From assembly GCA_001557035.1 (NCBI GenBank), contig LSKJ01000049.1:1-12572 (forward strand): 12,572 nucleotides of DNA, written 5' to 3'. Every line of letters starts with the position of its first letter. Positions within the stretch are counted from its first letter, which is position 1. The position numbers and the translations under genes are program-made. The notes under the pieces were generated by a model. The model saw only the letters and a list, made by a program, of their open reading frames with translations, had not been told where the DNA came from and did no database searches. This document shows positions 1 through 5,560 of the stretch, piece after piece. Source of the stretch: Rhodospirillaceae bacterium CCH5-H10 (GTDB lineage Bacteria; Pseudomonadota; Alphaproteobacteria; Reyranellales; Reyranellaceae).

Positions 1-5
1 CAGAG

Positions 6-49
6 TGTTCACCATGTCTCCGAACAGCCGTTCACCATGTCTCCGGTCC
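6..49. repeat. Tandem 15-bp motif, possible insertion-sequence end remnant
   Basis: The motif ttcaccatgtctccg occurs twice, at 8-22 and 31-45, 23 nt apart in the same orientation; the first copy is preceded by TG. Closely spaced direct copies of a short motif starting near TGT are a feature of the ends of some insertion sequences, notably the IS21 family. No transposase gene is visible: the lipid kinase stop codon lies only about 30 bases to the right. If this is an IS end, it is either a solitary remnant or the edge of an element cut off by the window. The family assignment is an inference from memory of similar ends. Confidence 0.4.
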
Positions 50-75
50 GTACAAGACGGGGGAGGAGAAGAGTT

Positions 76-999
76 TTATGGCCGCAACAGCCGCACGGGC
101 TCGGTCGAGACGCCGATCGTCACCGGCAGGGTCAGGGCATCGTCGCCGTCGATCTGGACCGGCTGCCGGCGGCTTTCGCCGGCATCGTTCAGGACCGAGA
201 TCCTCACCTCACGACCCGAGACCACGCGATAGCCTGACGTGACGGGCAGCATGCCGCGCACGAGGGCGGCGCCAAAACGCAGGGCCTGAATCCAGCCCCA
301 GCGCTCGAACAGGCAGACATGGAGCAGCGGCGTTTCCAGCGCCGCCTCCGGTGCCACCACGTAGGGACCGGCATAGTGGCGCGCCCGCGTCACGATCACC
401 GAGGCGGCCTCGTAACGCTTGCCATCGATCTCGACGGCATAGCGCACCGGCCGGTAGCGCCACGCCTCGACCAGCGAGCGCCACACATAGGCACCCTTGC
501 CCCAGCGGCGTTTCAGCGGGGCGGTGACGCCGGCCACCACCTTGGCGTCGAAGCCCGCGCCCGCCATGAGCGAGAAGCAGCGCGGCGCGCCCGTTTCGCT
601 GGCCCGCCCGGGATGCATCGCCACCGTATGGCCCGCCGTCATGACTCGAGCCAATGCCGACGCGGTGGACTCCAGCCCGAGTTCATGTGCCAGCACGTTG
701 GCGGTGCCGAGCGGCACCAACGCGAGCGGCGGGGCGGTCGCGGCACGCGCGGCGAGACCGTTCACCACTTCGTTGATCGTCCCGTCTCCGCCGGCCACGG
801 CGACGACGCCGTAACGCGCCGCGTCGCAGGTCTCCGCCAGGCGCCGCGCATCCCCTGCCGCCCGTGTCTCCACGACATCGACGGTCCAGCCCGCCGCGCG
901 CACGCAACGCACCACGTCATCGACCAGGCCGCGCCGTCGCCGGCCCGCGGTCGGATTGAGGATGAGGAGGACGGAATGCGTCACAGGGGCGAATGTCAT
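76..999 (-). CDS. Diacylglycerol kinase family lipid kinase (DagK/YegS/BmrU-like)
   Basis: This is probably an ATP-dependent kinase of diacylglycerol or a related lipid, acting at the cytoplasmic face of the membrane. The 307-residue product has the family signatures in order: NPTAG (15-19, nucleotide-binding loop), GGDGTINEV (70-78, the catalytic-domain GGDG motif), PLGTANVLA (96-104), AGAGFDA (146-152) and a C-terminal IDGD (283-286) in the beta-sandwich domain. Length is normal for the family (about 300). The reading frame stays open upstream to 1107, but that extension is Cys-rich and unlike the family. The ATG at 999 places the NPTAG loop at the expected distance, although no strong Shine-Dalgarno precedes it. 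It is divergent from the metallophosphoesterase gene. The substrate (diacylglycerol, ceramide, undecaprenol or other) cannot be read from the sequence. Confidence 0.88.
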   Translation of the reverse strand: MTFAPVTHSVLLILNPTAGRRRRGLVDDVVRCVRAAGWTVDVVETRAAGDARRLAETCDAARYGVVAVAGGDGTINEVVNGLAARAATAPPLALVPLGTANVLAHELGLESTASALARVMTAGHTVAMHPGRASETGAPRCFSLMAGAGFDAKVVAGVTAPLKRRWGKGAYVWRSLVEAWRYRPVRYAVEIDGKRYEAASVIVTRARHYAGPYVVAPEAALETPLLHVCLFERWGWIQALRFGAALVRGMLPVTSGYRVVSGREVRISVLNDAGESRRQPVQIDGDDALTLPVTIGVSTEPVRLLRP

Positions 1000-1121
1000 C
1001 GAAACGTCACAACCGAGACACCTCCACGCAACGGCTCCCTTACACAATCCAATGCGTACCGTGCAATCGCGCACAACAGATTTTGTGTCGGTCGAGTTCT
1101 TTTCCACATGACCGTGCCTCC
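1000..1121. promoter_or_regulatory. Divergent intergenic region between lipid kinase and metallophosphoesterase
   Basis: These 122 bases separate two divergent genes and must hold the start signals for both. The stretch is less GC-rich than the flanking genes, as expected of a promoter region. A short inverted repeat, cacaa at 1072-1076 and ttgtg at 1083-1087, is the only symmetric element seen and is weak. No convincing -35/-10 pair could be assigned on either strand. Confidence 0.4.
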
Positions 1122-1937
1122 ATGACCCATCACGAGCGAAGCGCGCAGCCCGCGCGCCACCGGGCGATCTTCCTGTCCGACATCCATCTCGGCACGCGCG
1201 GCTGTCAGGCCGACCTGCTGCTCGACTTCCTCAGGCACAATGAGAGCGAGCATCTCTACCTGGTGGGCGACATCGTCGACGGCTGGCGTCTGAAGCGCTG
1301 GTGGTACTGGCCACAGAGCCACAACGACGTGGTGCAGAAGATCATGCGCAAGGCCCGCAAGGGCACCAACGTGGTCTATATCCCCGGCAACCACGACGAG
1401 GCGGCGCGGCAATACTGCCAGCTCACCTTCGGCGACGTGCGCGTGCAGGACGAGGCGATCCACGAAACGCCGGACGGCCGGAAGCTGCTGGTGATCCACG
1501 GCGACCAGTTCGACGGCATCGTGCGCTACGCACGCTGGCTCGCCATCCTCGGCGACTGGGCCTATGCCGCCGCGCTGCGGCTCAACACGATCTTCAACTG
1601 GGGACGCCGCAAGCTCGGCCTGCCCTACTGGTCGCTCTCGGCCTTCCTGAAGCACCGCGTGAAGAACGCCGTGCAGTTCATCGCCGACTACGAGAAGGCC
1701 GTGGCGACCGAAGCCCGCCACCGCGGCGTCGACGGCGTGGTGTGCGGCCACATCCATCATGCCGAGATGCGCACCATCGACGGCATCCTCTACTGCAACG
1801 ACGGCGACTGGGTCGAAAGCTGCACCGCGCTGGTCGAGGATTTCGACGGTCGCCTGCGCATCGTGCACTGGGCCGAGGAGGTCGCGCGTCGTTCGTCGCG
1901 CCTGCCGTTCGCGCCCGTCCAGCTCGCCGCGGAGTAG
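1122..1937 (+). CDS. UDP-2,3-diacylglucosamine diphosphatase-like metallophosphoesterase (LpxH/YbbF family)
   Basis: This is a calcineurin-like metallophosphoesterase of the LpxH-related group (COG2908 type), which cleaves phosphate ester or pyrophosphate bonds using two metal ions. The 271-residue protein has all the metal-site motifs: DIH (D20, H22), GD (D50), GNHD (89-92), HGD (H126) and GHIH (209-212). The aromatic stretch at 55-63 and the insert at about 135-190 are typical of the LpxH-like subgroup. The frame is open back to 993, but the ATG at 1122 starts just before the core fold; there is no clear Shine-Dalgarno. Many alphaproteobacteria use the unrelated LpxI for lipid A, so this protein may act on another lipid phosphate. 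Its neighbours, a lipid kinase (divergent) and a glycosyltransferase (5 nt downstream), support a lipid role. The exact substrate is inferred only. Confidence 0.87.
   Translation: MTHHERSAQPARHRAIFLSDIHLGTRGCQADLLLDFLRHNESEHLYLVGDIVDGWRLKRWWYWPQSHNDVVQKIMRKARKGTNVVYIPGNHDEAARQYCQLTFGDVRVQDEAIHETPDGRKLLVIHGDQFDGIVRYARWLAILGDWAYAAALRLNTIFNWGRRKLGLPYWSLSAFLKHRVKNAVQFIADYEKAVATEARHRGVDGVVCGHIHHAEMRTIDGILYCNDGDWVESCTALVEDFDGRLRIVHWAEEVARRSSRLPFAPVQLAAE
1931..1934 (+). promoter_or_regulatory. Ribosome binding site deciding a TTG start
   Basis: GGAG lies 8 bases before the TTG at 1943, inside the last codons of the upstream phosphoesterase gene. The glycosyltransferase frame has no ATG until about residue 67, well inside the conserved N-terminal domain, so this site supports TTG as the true start. 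Confidence 0.55.
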
Positions 1938-1942
1938 CCGCC

Positions 1943-2995
1943 TTGCGCATTGCCATCGTGTCTGACGCCTGGCGGCCCCAGATCAACGGCGTGGTGCGCA
2001 CGCTCGAGACGGTGGCCCGCATCCTCCGCGCCGAGGGCCACGAGGTCGAGGTTTTCGGGCCCGACCGCTTCCGCACCCTGCCCTGTCCGACCTATCCCGA
2101 GATCCGCCTCTCGCTGTTTCCGTCGGCGCGCCTCAGCCACATGCTGAAGCTGTTTGCGCCCGATGCCATCCATCTCGTGACGGAAGGTCCGCTGGGCTGG
2201 GCCGCGCGTGCCTTCTGCCGGCGCCGCGGAATTCCCTTCACCACCGCCTATCACACGCGATTCCCGGAGTATGTCCGGGCCCGCATCTTCGCGCCGCTGT
2301 CGTGGAGCTACGCTTTCGTCCGCCGCTTCCATGCGCCGTCGGCGGCCGTGCTGGTGGTCTCGCCGGCAATCCGCGACGAACTCACGGCGCGCGGCTTCAG
2401 GAATCTCGTGCCCTGGTCGCGAGGTGTCGACATCACAGCCTTCCGTCCGCGGCCGCGCGAACGCCTCGTGGAGCCGCGGCCGATCTGGCTCTATGCCGGC
2501 CGCGTCGCCATCGAGAAGAACATCAAGGCCTTCCTCGATCTCGACCTGCCGGGCAGCAAGTGGGTGGTGGGTGGCGGCCCGCAGCTCAAGTCGCTGCAGA
2601 AGCGCTATCCCGGCGTCCACTTCTTCGGCTCGGTGGACACCGAGGAGCTGTCGTATCGCTATGCGCAAGCCGATTGTTTCGTCTTCCCCAGTCTCACCGA
2701 CACGTTCGGCCTGGTGATGGTCGAGGCGCTGGCCTCGGGCGTGCCGGTCGCCGGCTATCCGGTACCGGGGCCGCTCGACGTCGTCACCGACCCCAAGGTG
2801 GGAGCGGTAGATCCCGACCTGCGCACCGCCTGCCTCGCGGCCGTGTCGCGCGATGCGGTGGATTGCCGCCGCCACGCCGAGACCTTCACCTGGGAGCGCT
2901 GTGCGCGGCAGTTCCTCGACACGCTGCAGCCCATTCCGCGCGGTCACTGGCAACCGCTGCGCCACCGGGTCGCGCCCGACGCCGCCTCATCCTAG
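1943..2995 (+). CDS. GT4 family glycosyltransferase, possibly a lipid glycosyl/mannosyltransferase
   Basis: This is a retaining GT-B fold glycosyltransferase that likely moves a sugar from a nucleotide donor to a lipid or glycan acceptor. From the TTG at 1943 the product is 350 residues. It begins RIAIVSDAWRPQINGVVRT (2-20), the glycine-containing N-terminal loop typical of GT4 enzymes. It continues with AYHTRFPEY (102-110), a second Rossmann domain with YAGRVAIEKN (184-193, the donor-phosphate-binding GRxxxEKN motif), and ends with SLTDTFGLVMVEALASG (250-266), the donor-sugar loop. In that loop the residue right before FG is Thr, so the first Glu of the usual EX7E motif is absent; the second is E261. 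The gene follows the phosphoesterase by 5 nt and is surely cotranscribed. The group resembles MgtA/PimB/SQDG-synthase-like enzymes, but the sugar and acceptor are unknown. Confidence 0.87.
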   Translation: MRIAIVSDAWRPQINGVVRTLETVARILRAEGHEVEVFGPDRFRTLPCPTYPEIRLSLFPSARLSHMLKLFAPDAIHLVTEGPLGWAARAFCRRRGIPFTTAYHTRFPEYVRARIFAPLSWSYAFVRRFHAPSAAVLVVSPAIRDELTARGFRNLVPWSRGVDITAFRPRPRERLVEPRPIWLYAGRVAIEKNIKAFLDLDLPGSKWVVGGGPQLKSLQKRYPGVHFFGSVDTEELSYRYAQADCFVFPSLTDTFGLVMVEALASGVPVAGYPVPGPLDVVTDPKVGAVDPDLRTACLAAVSRDAVDCRRHAETFTWERCARQFLDTLQPIPRGHWQPLRHRVAPDAASS

Positions 2996-3078
2996 CCGCT
3001 TTTCCGCCGAGTCATTCGGGTTGCGGGGCCGCGCGTGGGAGGGTAATTGCGGCGTCCGCATCGCAAGGGCAGACCGGC

Positions 3079-3339
3079 ATGGCTATCCAGTATTTCGCCA
3101 AGGTGACCGCATCCGACCACGAAGCGCTGCAGCGCCTCGTGAAGCACTACCCGCTCAGCTCCTATGCCGACTGGCATATGAAGGAGATGAGCCGCATGGC
3201 CGACTGGCGCAGCCGCCGCCACGCCATCAAGATGGTGCCGGTGACGCCGGAAGAGTTCGAGGCCTACTGCAAGGAGAAGGGTGTCCCGAGCGACATCATA
3301 ACCTTCAAGGCGTTCGTCTGCGAGAAGGGCGGCGGCTGA
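3079..3339 (+). CDS. Hypothetical protein, 86 residues
   Basis: I do not recognise this family. The protein is small, soluble and basic-aromatic, with no signal peptide or membrane segment. It starts MAIQYFAKVTASDHEAL and is rich in His, Tyr, Trp, Lys and Met in the first half (YADWHMKEMSRMADWRSRR, 33-51). The second half (EEFEAYCKEKG, 57-67) looks helical, and the protein ends in a GGG tail. Two Cys are present (C63 and C80). The ATG at 3079 has an AAGGG sequence 9 bases upstream (3065-3069), and codon use matches the neighbours, so it is probably real. It lies 83 bases after the glycosyltransferase stop and may be the last gene of that operon or an independent one. No function is proposed. 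Confidence 0.68.
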   Translation: MAIQYFAKVTASDHEALQRLVKHYPLSSYADWHMKEMSRMADWRSRRHAIKMVPVTPEEFEAYCKEKGVPSDIITFKAFVCEKGGG

Positions 3340-3401
3340 TCGGCCGACCGCGCCCTGGCTTGAAGTCTCGTCAGGCCCTGACTACGTGAGGAGCAGCCCG
3401 C

Positions 3402-3406
3402 AGGAG
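3402..3406 (+). promoter_or_regulatory. Ribosome binding site of the VOC protein
   Basis: AGGAG lies 6 bases before the ATG at 3413. It selects this start over an in-frame GTG at 3386, which would add nine residues before the first beta strand. Confidence 0.6.
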
Positions 3407-3412
3407 ACTGCC

Positions 3413-3793
3413 ATGCCAGCCCTCAATCATCTCATCGTCCATGTGAAGGACAAGGACGCGTCGGCCGAGTTCCTGGCTGACATACTGGGCGTCGAAGCCG
3501 GCCCGCAATGGGGTCCGTTCCGCCCGGTGCAGACGTCGAACGGCGTCACCCTCGACTTCATCGGCACACCCAATCCCGGCACGACGCACTACGCCTTCCT
3601 CGTCGACGACGCCGAGTTCGATGCCTCGTTCGCGAAGATCAGGAAGGCCGGCATCCCCTACTACGCCCATCCCAACAAAAGCGGCGCGGGCGAGATCAAT
3701 CATCTGTACGGCGGCCGGGGCGTCTATTTCGAGGACCCCAACGGCCATCTGCTCGAACTGATCACCAAGCCTTACGGCGATCATCCGGGTTAG
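3413..3793 (+). CDS. VOC family protein (glyoxalase/bleomycin resistance/dioxygenase fold)
   Basis: This is a single-unit vicinal-oxygen-chelate protein of 126 residues with the paired beta-alpha-beta-beta-beta layout. It starts with LNHLIVHVKD (4-13), has a middle strand THYAFLV (58-64), and ends with GVYFEDPNGHLLELIT (103-118), the signature of the fold. Candidate metal ligands at the usual places are H6, H59 and E115, so an active metal site is likely. The substrate is not predictable: VOC members include glyoxalase I, fosfomycin- and bleomycin-resistance proteins and ring-cleaving dioxygenases. The sequence NHLYGGRGVYFEDPNGH fits the broad 'VOC family protein' group rather than a classical glyoxalase I. 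It converges with the lipoprotein gene, the two stop codons lying 8 bases apart, with no clear terminator hairpin between them. Confidence 0.85.
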   Translation: MPALNHLIVHVKDKDASAEFLADILGVEAGPQWGPFRPVQTSNGVTLDFIGTPNPGTTHYAFLVDDAEFDASFAKIRKAGIPYYAHPNKSGAGEINHLYGGRGVYFEDPNGHLLELITKPYGDHPG

Positions 3794-3801
3794 GCGCTTC
3801 G

Positions 3802-4236
3802 TCAGTACTGCGCCGCGCGCGCTCCGCTCATGACGGCAGACTGACCCGAGCCGGGATCGGTCTCACGGATGGTGCAGACGTACTGGCCGGGCAGCATCTG
3901 GACGTCGACGTAACGGATGCTGCCGGGGGCGATGCTCATGTTCATCGCATTGGCCGAGCCACCACCGCGGCAGCGCAGCGTGTAGGGACCGGGTGCCAGT
4001 TCCGTGCGCATCCAGGTCTGCGTGCCGAGCGCGCCGATCTCCAGGCCGTTGGCTGTCACGTTCAACACCGGACTCGCCGTCGCAGGATTGACGAAATAGA
4101 CCGCGCCCATGCCGGGCGGCGGCGGCGCGAACTGCTTGCCGGCGATGTCCTGTCCCCGCGATGCCATCCCGACGTTCGAGCCCTCGCAGGCGGCCAGGCC
4201 GAGCAGCAACAAGACAGTGATCGATGGAATGCGCAT
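3802..4236 (-). CDS. Small predicted lipoprotein
   Basis: The 144-residue product has a type II signal peptide. It begins MRIPS, followed by the hydrophobic run ITVLLLLGLAA and the lipobox LAAC, with the lipidated Cys at 17. The residue after Cys is Glu, which does not match the Asp+2 inner-membrane retention rule, so an outer-membrane location is possible. After a Pro/Gly linker (PPPPG, 38-42), the rest looks like a small beta-rich domain: VYFVNPATASPVLNVTANG (47-64), LAPGPYTLRCRGG (80-92) and PGQYVCTIRE (116-125). C89 and C121 could form a disulfide. This pattern resembles DUF2846-like lipoproteins, but the match is tentative. GGAGG lies 9 bases upstream of the ATG. The gene follows the RraA-like gene by 14 nt and is likely cotranscribed with it. 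Confidence 0.78.
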   Translation of the reverse strand: MRIPSITVLLLLGLAACEGSNVGMASRGQDIAGKQFAPPPPGMGAVYFVNPATASPVLNVTANGLEIGALGTQTWMRTELAPGPYTLRCRGGGSANAMNMSIAPGSIRYVDVQMLPGQYVCTIRETDPGSGQSAVMSGARAAQY

Positions 4237-4245
4237 GATGACGAA

Positions 4246-4250
4246 CCTCC
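4246..4250 (-). promoter_or_regulatory. Ribosome binding site of the lipoprotein gene
   Basis: On the minus strand GGAGG lies 9 bases before the ATG at 4236, directly after the TGA of the RraA-like gene. It shows that the lipoprotein is translated separately. The long open frame running through both genes is not a fusion. Confidence 0.65.
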
Positions 4251-4982
4251 TCAGCCGCCGGCAGGCTCTCCGGCCCTGATCCACGCCTGGTAAAGCTTCT
4301 TCGTCTCGTCGTTCGGCGGATACGTGCCGCTGATCGGATGGCCCTGGCTCACGCGGATCGCGACGAATTTTTCCAGCCGCTCCTGTTCGAACGAATCGCG
4401 CGCCACCTCGTCCGCGAGATGACGCGGCACGACGATGGCGCCGTCCTCGTCGGCCACGATCACGTCGCCGGGATAGACGGGCACGCCCCGGATGCCGACC
4501 GGCACCTGCACCTCGACGGGCCGGAGATTGGCCATGCTGGGCGGCGCGGCGGCGGCCGAGCAGTAGACCGGGAAGTCGAACTTGCCGATCACGGGCGAGT
4601 CGCGCATCGCCCCGTCGCTCAGCACGCCCGCGAGGCCGCGCACCTTGAGACGCAGCGCCAGGATATCGCCCAAGGTGCCGGAGCGCGTATTGCTTTCGGT
4701 GGCGATCACCAGCACCGAACCCGCCGGCGATTCCTCGATCGCCGTGCGCTGCGCATTCGGCGGATCGCTGGGGCTCGGCGCCTTGTCGATATCCTCGCGG
4801 CTCGGGATATAGCGCAGCGTATAGGCCGGCCCGACGATCCGCGCCGCCGCCGGATTGAGCGGCTTCACGCCGTTCACCGCGACATTGCGAAACCCGCGCT
4901 TCAACATCTGCATCGAGACGGTGGCGGTACTCGCATACATGAAGTTCCTGATCGTCTCGGCCGACAGCGGTTCGCTGGTCAT
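4251..4982 (-). CDS. RraA family protein, HMG/CHA aldolase-like
   Basis: This 243-residue protein belongs to the RraA-like family, whose members include 4-hydroxy-4-methyl-2-oxoglutarate/oxaloacetate-forming aldolases and the RNase E inhibitor RraA. Key motifs are GTLGDILALR (102-111), GVLSDGAMRD (119-128) with R127 and D128 at the substrate/metal position known from HMG aldolase, and PGDVIVADEDGAIVVP (171-186), the family's most conserved stretch. The complete RD pair and the length, longer than the ~160 residues of E. coli RraA, favour an aldolase-type or uncharacterised enzyme over an RNase E regulator. The ATG at 4982 follows a purine-rich GAAGGGGAAG run. The lipoprotein gene lies 14 nt downstream. 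Palindromic repeat copy A sits about 20 bases upstream of the start, so its 5' leader probably contains that hairpin. Confidence 0.86.
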   Translation of the reverse strand: MTSEPLSAETIRNFMYASTATVSMQMLKRGFRNVAVNGVKPLNPAAARIVGPAYTLRYIPSREDIDKAPSPSDPPNAQRTAIEESPAGSVLVIATESNTRSGTLGDILALRLKVRGLAGVLSDGAMRDSPVIGKFDFPVYCSAAAAPPSMANLRPVEVQVPVGIRGVPVYPGDVIVADEDGAIVVPRHLADEVARDSFEQERLEKFVAIRVSQGHPISGTYPPNDETKKLYQAWIRAGEPAGG

Positions 4983-4997
4983 TGTTCTTCCCCTTCA

Positions 4998-5050
4998 CTT
5001 TTCCTCCCCCGTCACAAGGGGGAGGTGGCCGCAGGCCGGAGGGGGGAAAG
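4998..5050 (+). repeat. Palindromic repeat copy A (C-rich/G-rich element)
   Basis: A hairpin of cctccccc (5003-5010) and gggggagg (5018-5025) encloses a 7-base loop. A second small hairpin follows, ggcc (5027-5030) with ggcc (5034-5037), then a G-run and aaagcc. The same arrangement occurs at 12438-12489 and, with variation, in the pair at 5461-5560, so this is an interspersed family. The element touches the DUF559 stop codon on one side and the RraA leader on the other. Such repeats are common between genes in alphaproteobacteria. Confidence 0.85.
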
Positions 5051-5052
5051 CC

Positions 5053-5403
5053 TCAATCGAAGCGCCCCTCCATCCCGGGACGATACAGCGCCTCGTAGAT
5101 GGTTTCGACGACGGAGTCAGTGCGAGACAACACGTCGCCATTCCAGAATCGCAGAACGCGAAAGCCGGTCGACCGCAAGAACGCATCGCGATTTGCGTCG
5201 TACGGAGCGTCGACCAAATGCTGGCTGCCGTCGAGTTCGATGATCATGGACGCTTCTAGGCAGACGAAGTCGCAGATGTATCGACCCATTGGACGTTGGC
5301 GCCGGAACTTGAAGCCACCGAGTTGGCGACGGCGCAGCCGACCCCACAGTAGGCGCTCGGCGTCGGTGGCGTTGTTGCGCAGGTCCTGGGCGTAGCTCTT
5401 CAT
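5053..5403 (-). CDS. DUF559 endonuclease domain-containing protein (Vsr-like fold)
   Basis: This 116-residue protein belongs to the DUF559 family, a predicted nuclease related to very-short-patch-repair (Vsr) endonucleases. The N-terminal helix LRNNATDAERLLWGRLRRRQ (8-27) is typical. It is followed by FKFRRQRPMGRYICDFVC (31-48) with D45, then IIELDGSQH (54-62) with E56, D58 and H62 as candidate active-site residues, and finally GFRVLRFWNGDVL (80-92). All core residues look intact, so it may be active. The frame is open to a TTG at 5451, but the ATG at 5403 matches the family's usual N-terminus; its Shine-Dalgarno is weak. The gene is small and isolated between palindromic repeats: copy A touches its stop codon and an inverted pair lies about 60 bases before its start. 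Biological role unknown; family membership is firm. Confidence 0.87.
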   Translation of the reverse strand: MKSYAQDLRNNATDAERLLWGRLRRRQLGGFKFRRQRPMGRYICDFVCLEASMIIELDGSQHLVDAPYDANRDAFLRSTGFRVLRFWNGDVLSRTDSVVETIYEALYRPGMEGRFD

Positions 5404-5460
5404 GGACCTAGTTGGACATGATGGATGGACGAAATTATGTCGGAAAAACAATCACCGGTT

Positions 5461-5560
5461 GCTTGCCCCCTCCCTAGCCCTCCCCCGTAAGACGGGGGCG
5501 GGAATAAGAGTTCATGTCCCCGCCCCCGTCTTACGGGGGAGGGCTAGGGAAGGGGAAGGC
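5461..5560. repeat. Head-to-head palindromic repeats B, forming a 32-bp perfect inverted repeat
   Basis: The left arm at 5471-5502 and right arm at 5519-5550 are exact reverse complements over 32 bases, separated by the 16-base spacer aataagagttcatgtc. The next 10 bases outward match at 7 of 10. Each arm also contains its own hairpin: cccccgt and acggggg around a 3-base loop. The right arm has the same orientation as copy A and the left arm the opposite. The outer right edge overlaps the xseA stop codon (5560-5562), so on the minus strand the structure lies immediately after xseA and could act as a transcript end or stabiliser. There is no T-run, so a classical intrinsic terminator is not shown. 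Confidence 0.92.

Noticed and set aside
1108..1125. A 5-codon leader frame whose TGA overlaps the phosphoesterase ATG
   Set aside because: It is too short and has no ribosome site. An overlap of this kind arises easily by chance, and nothing suggests an attenuator.
1301..1942. An N-terminal extension of the glycosyltransferase frame overlapping the phosphoesterase gene
   Set aside because: The extension translates to Arg/Pro-rich shadow sequence. The GT4 fold begins exactly at the TTG at 1943, which has a ribosome site.
3802..4998. A 398-codon open frame on the minus strand spanning the lipoprotein and RraA-like regions
   Set aside because: Only its C-terminal 144 codons encode the lipoprotein. 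The rest is an out-of-frame Arg/Gly-rich shadow of the RraA-like gene. The lipoprotein has its own GGAGG and signal peptide, so this is not a fusion.
5461..5560. A classical rho-independent terminator for xseA
   Set aside because: The hairpin is strong, but no T-run follows on the minus strand. It is better described as a palindromic repeat pair that may affect RNA ends.
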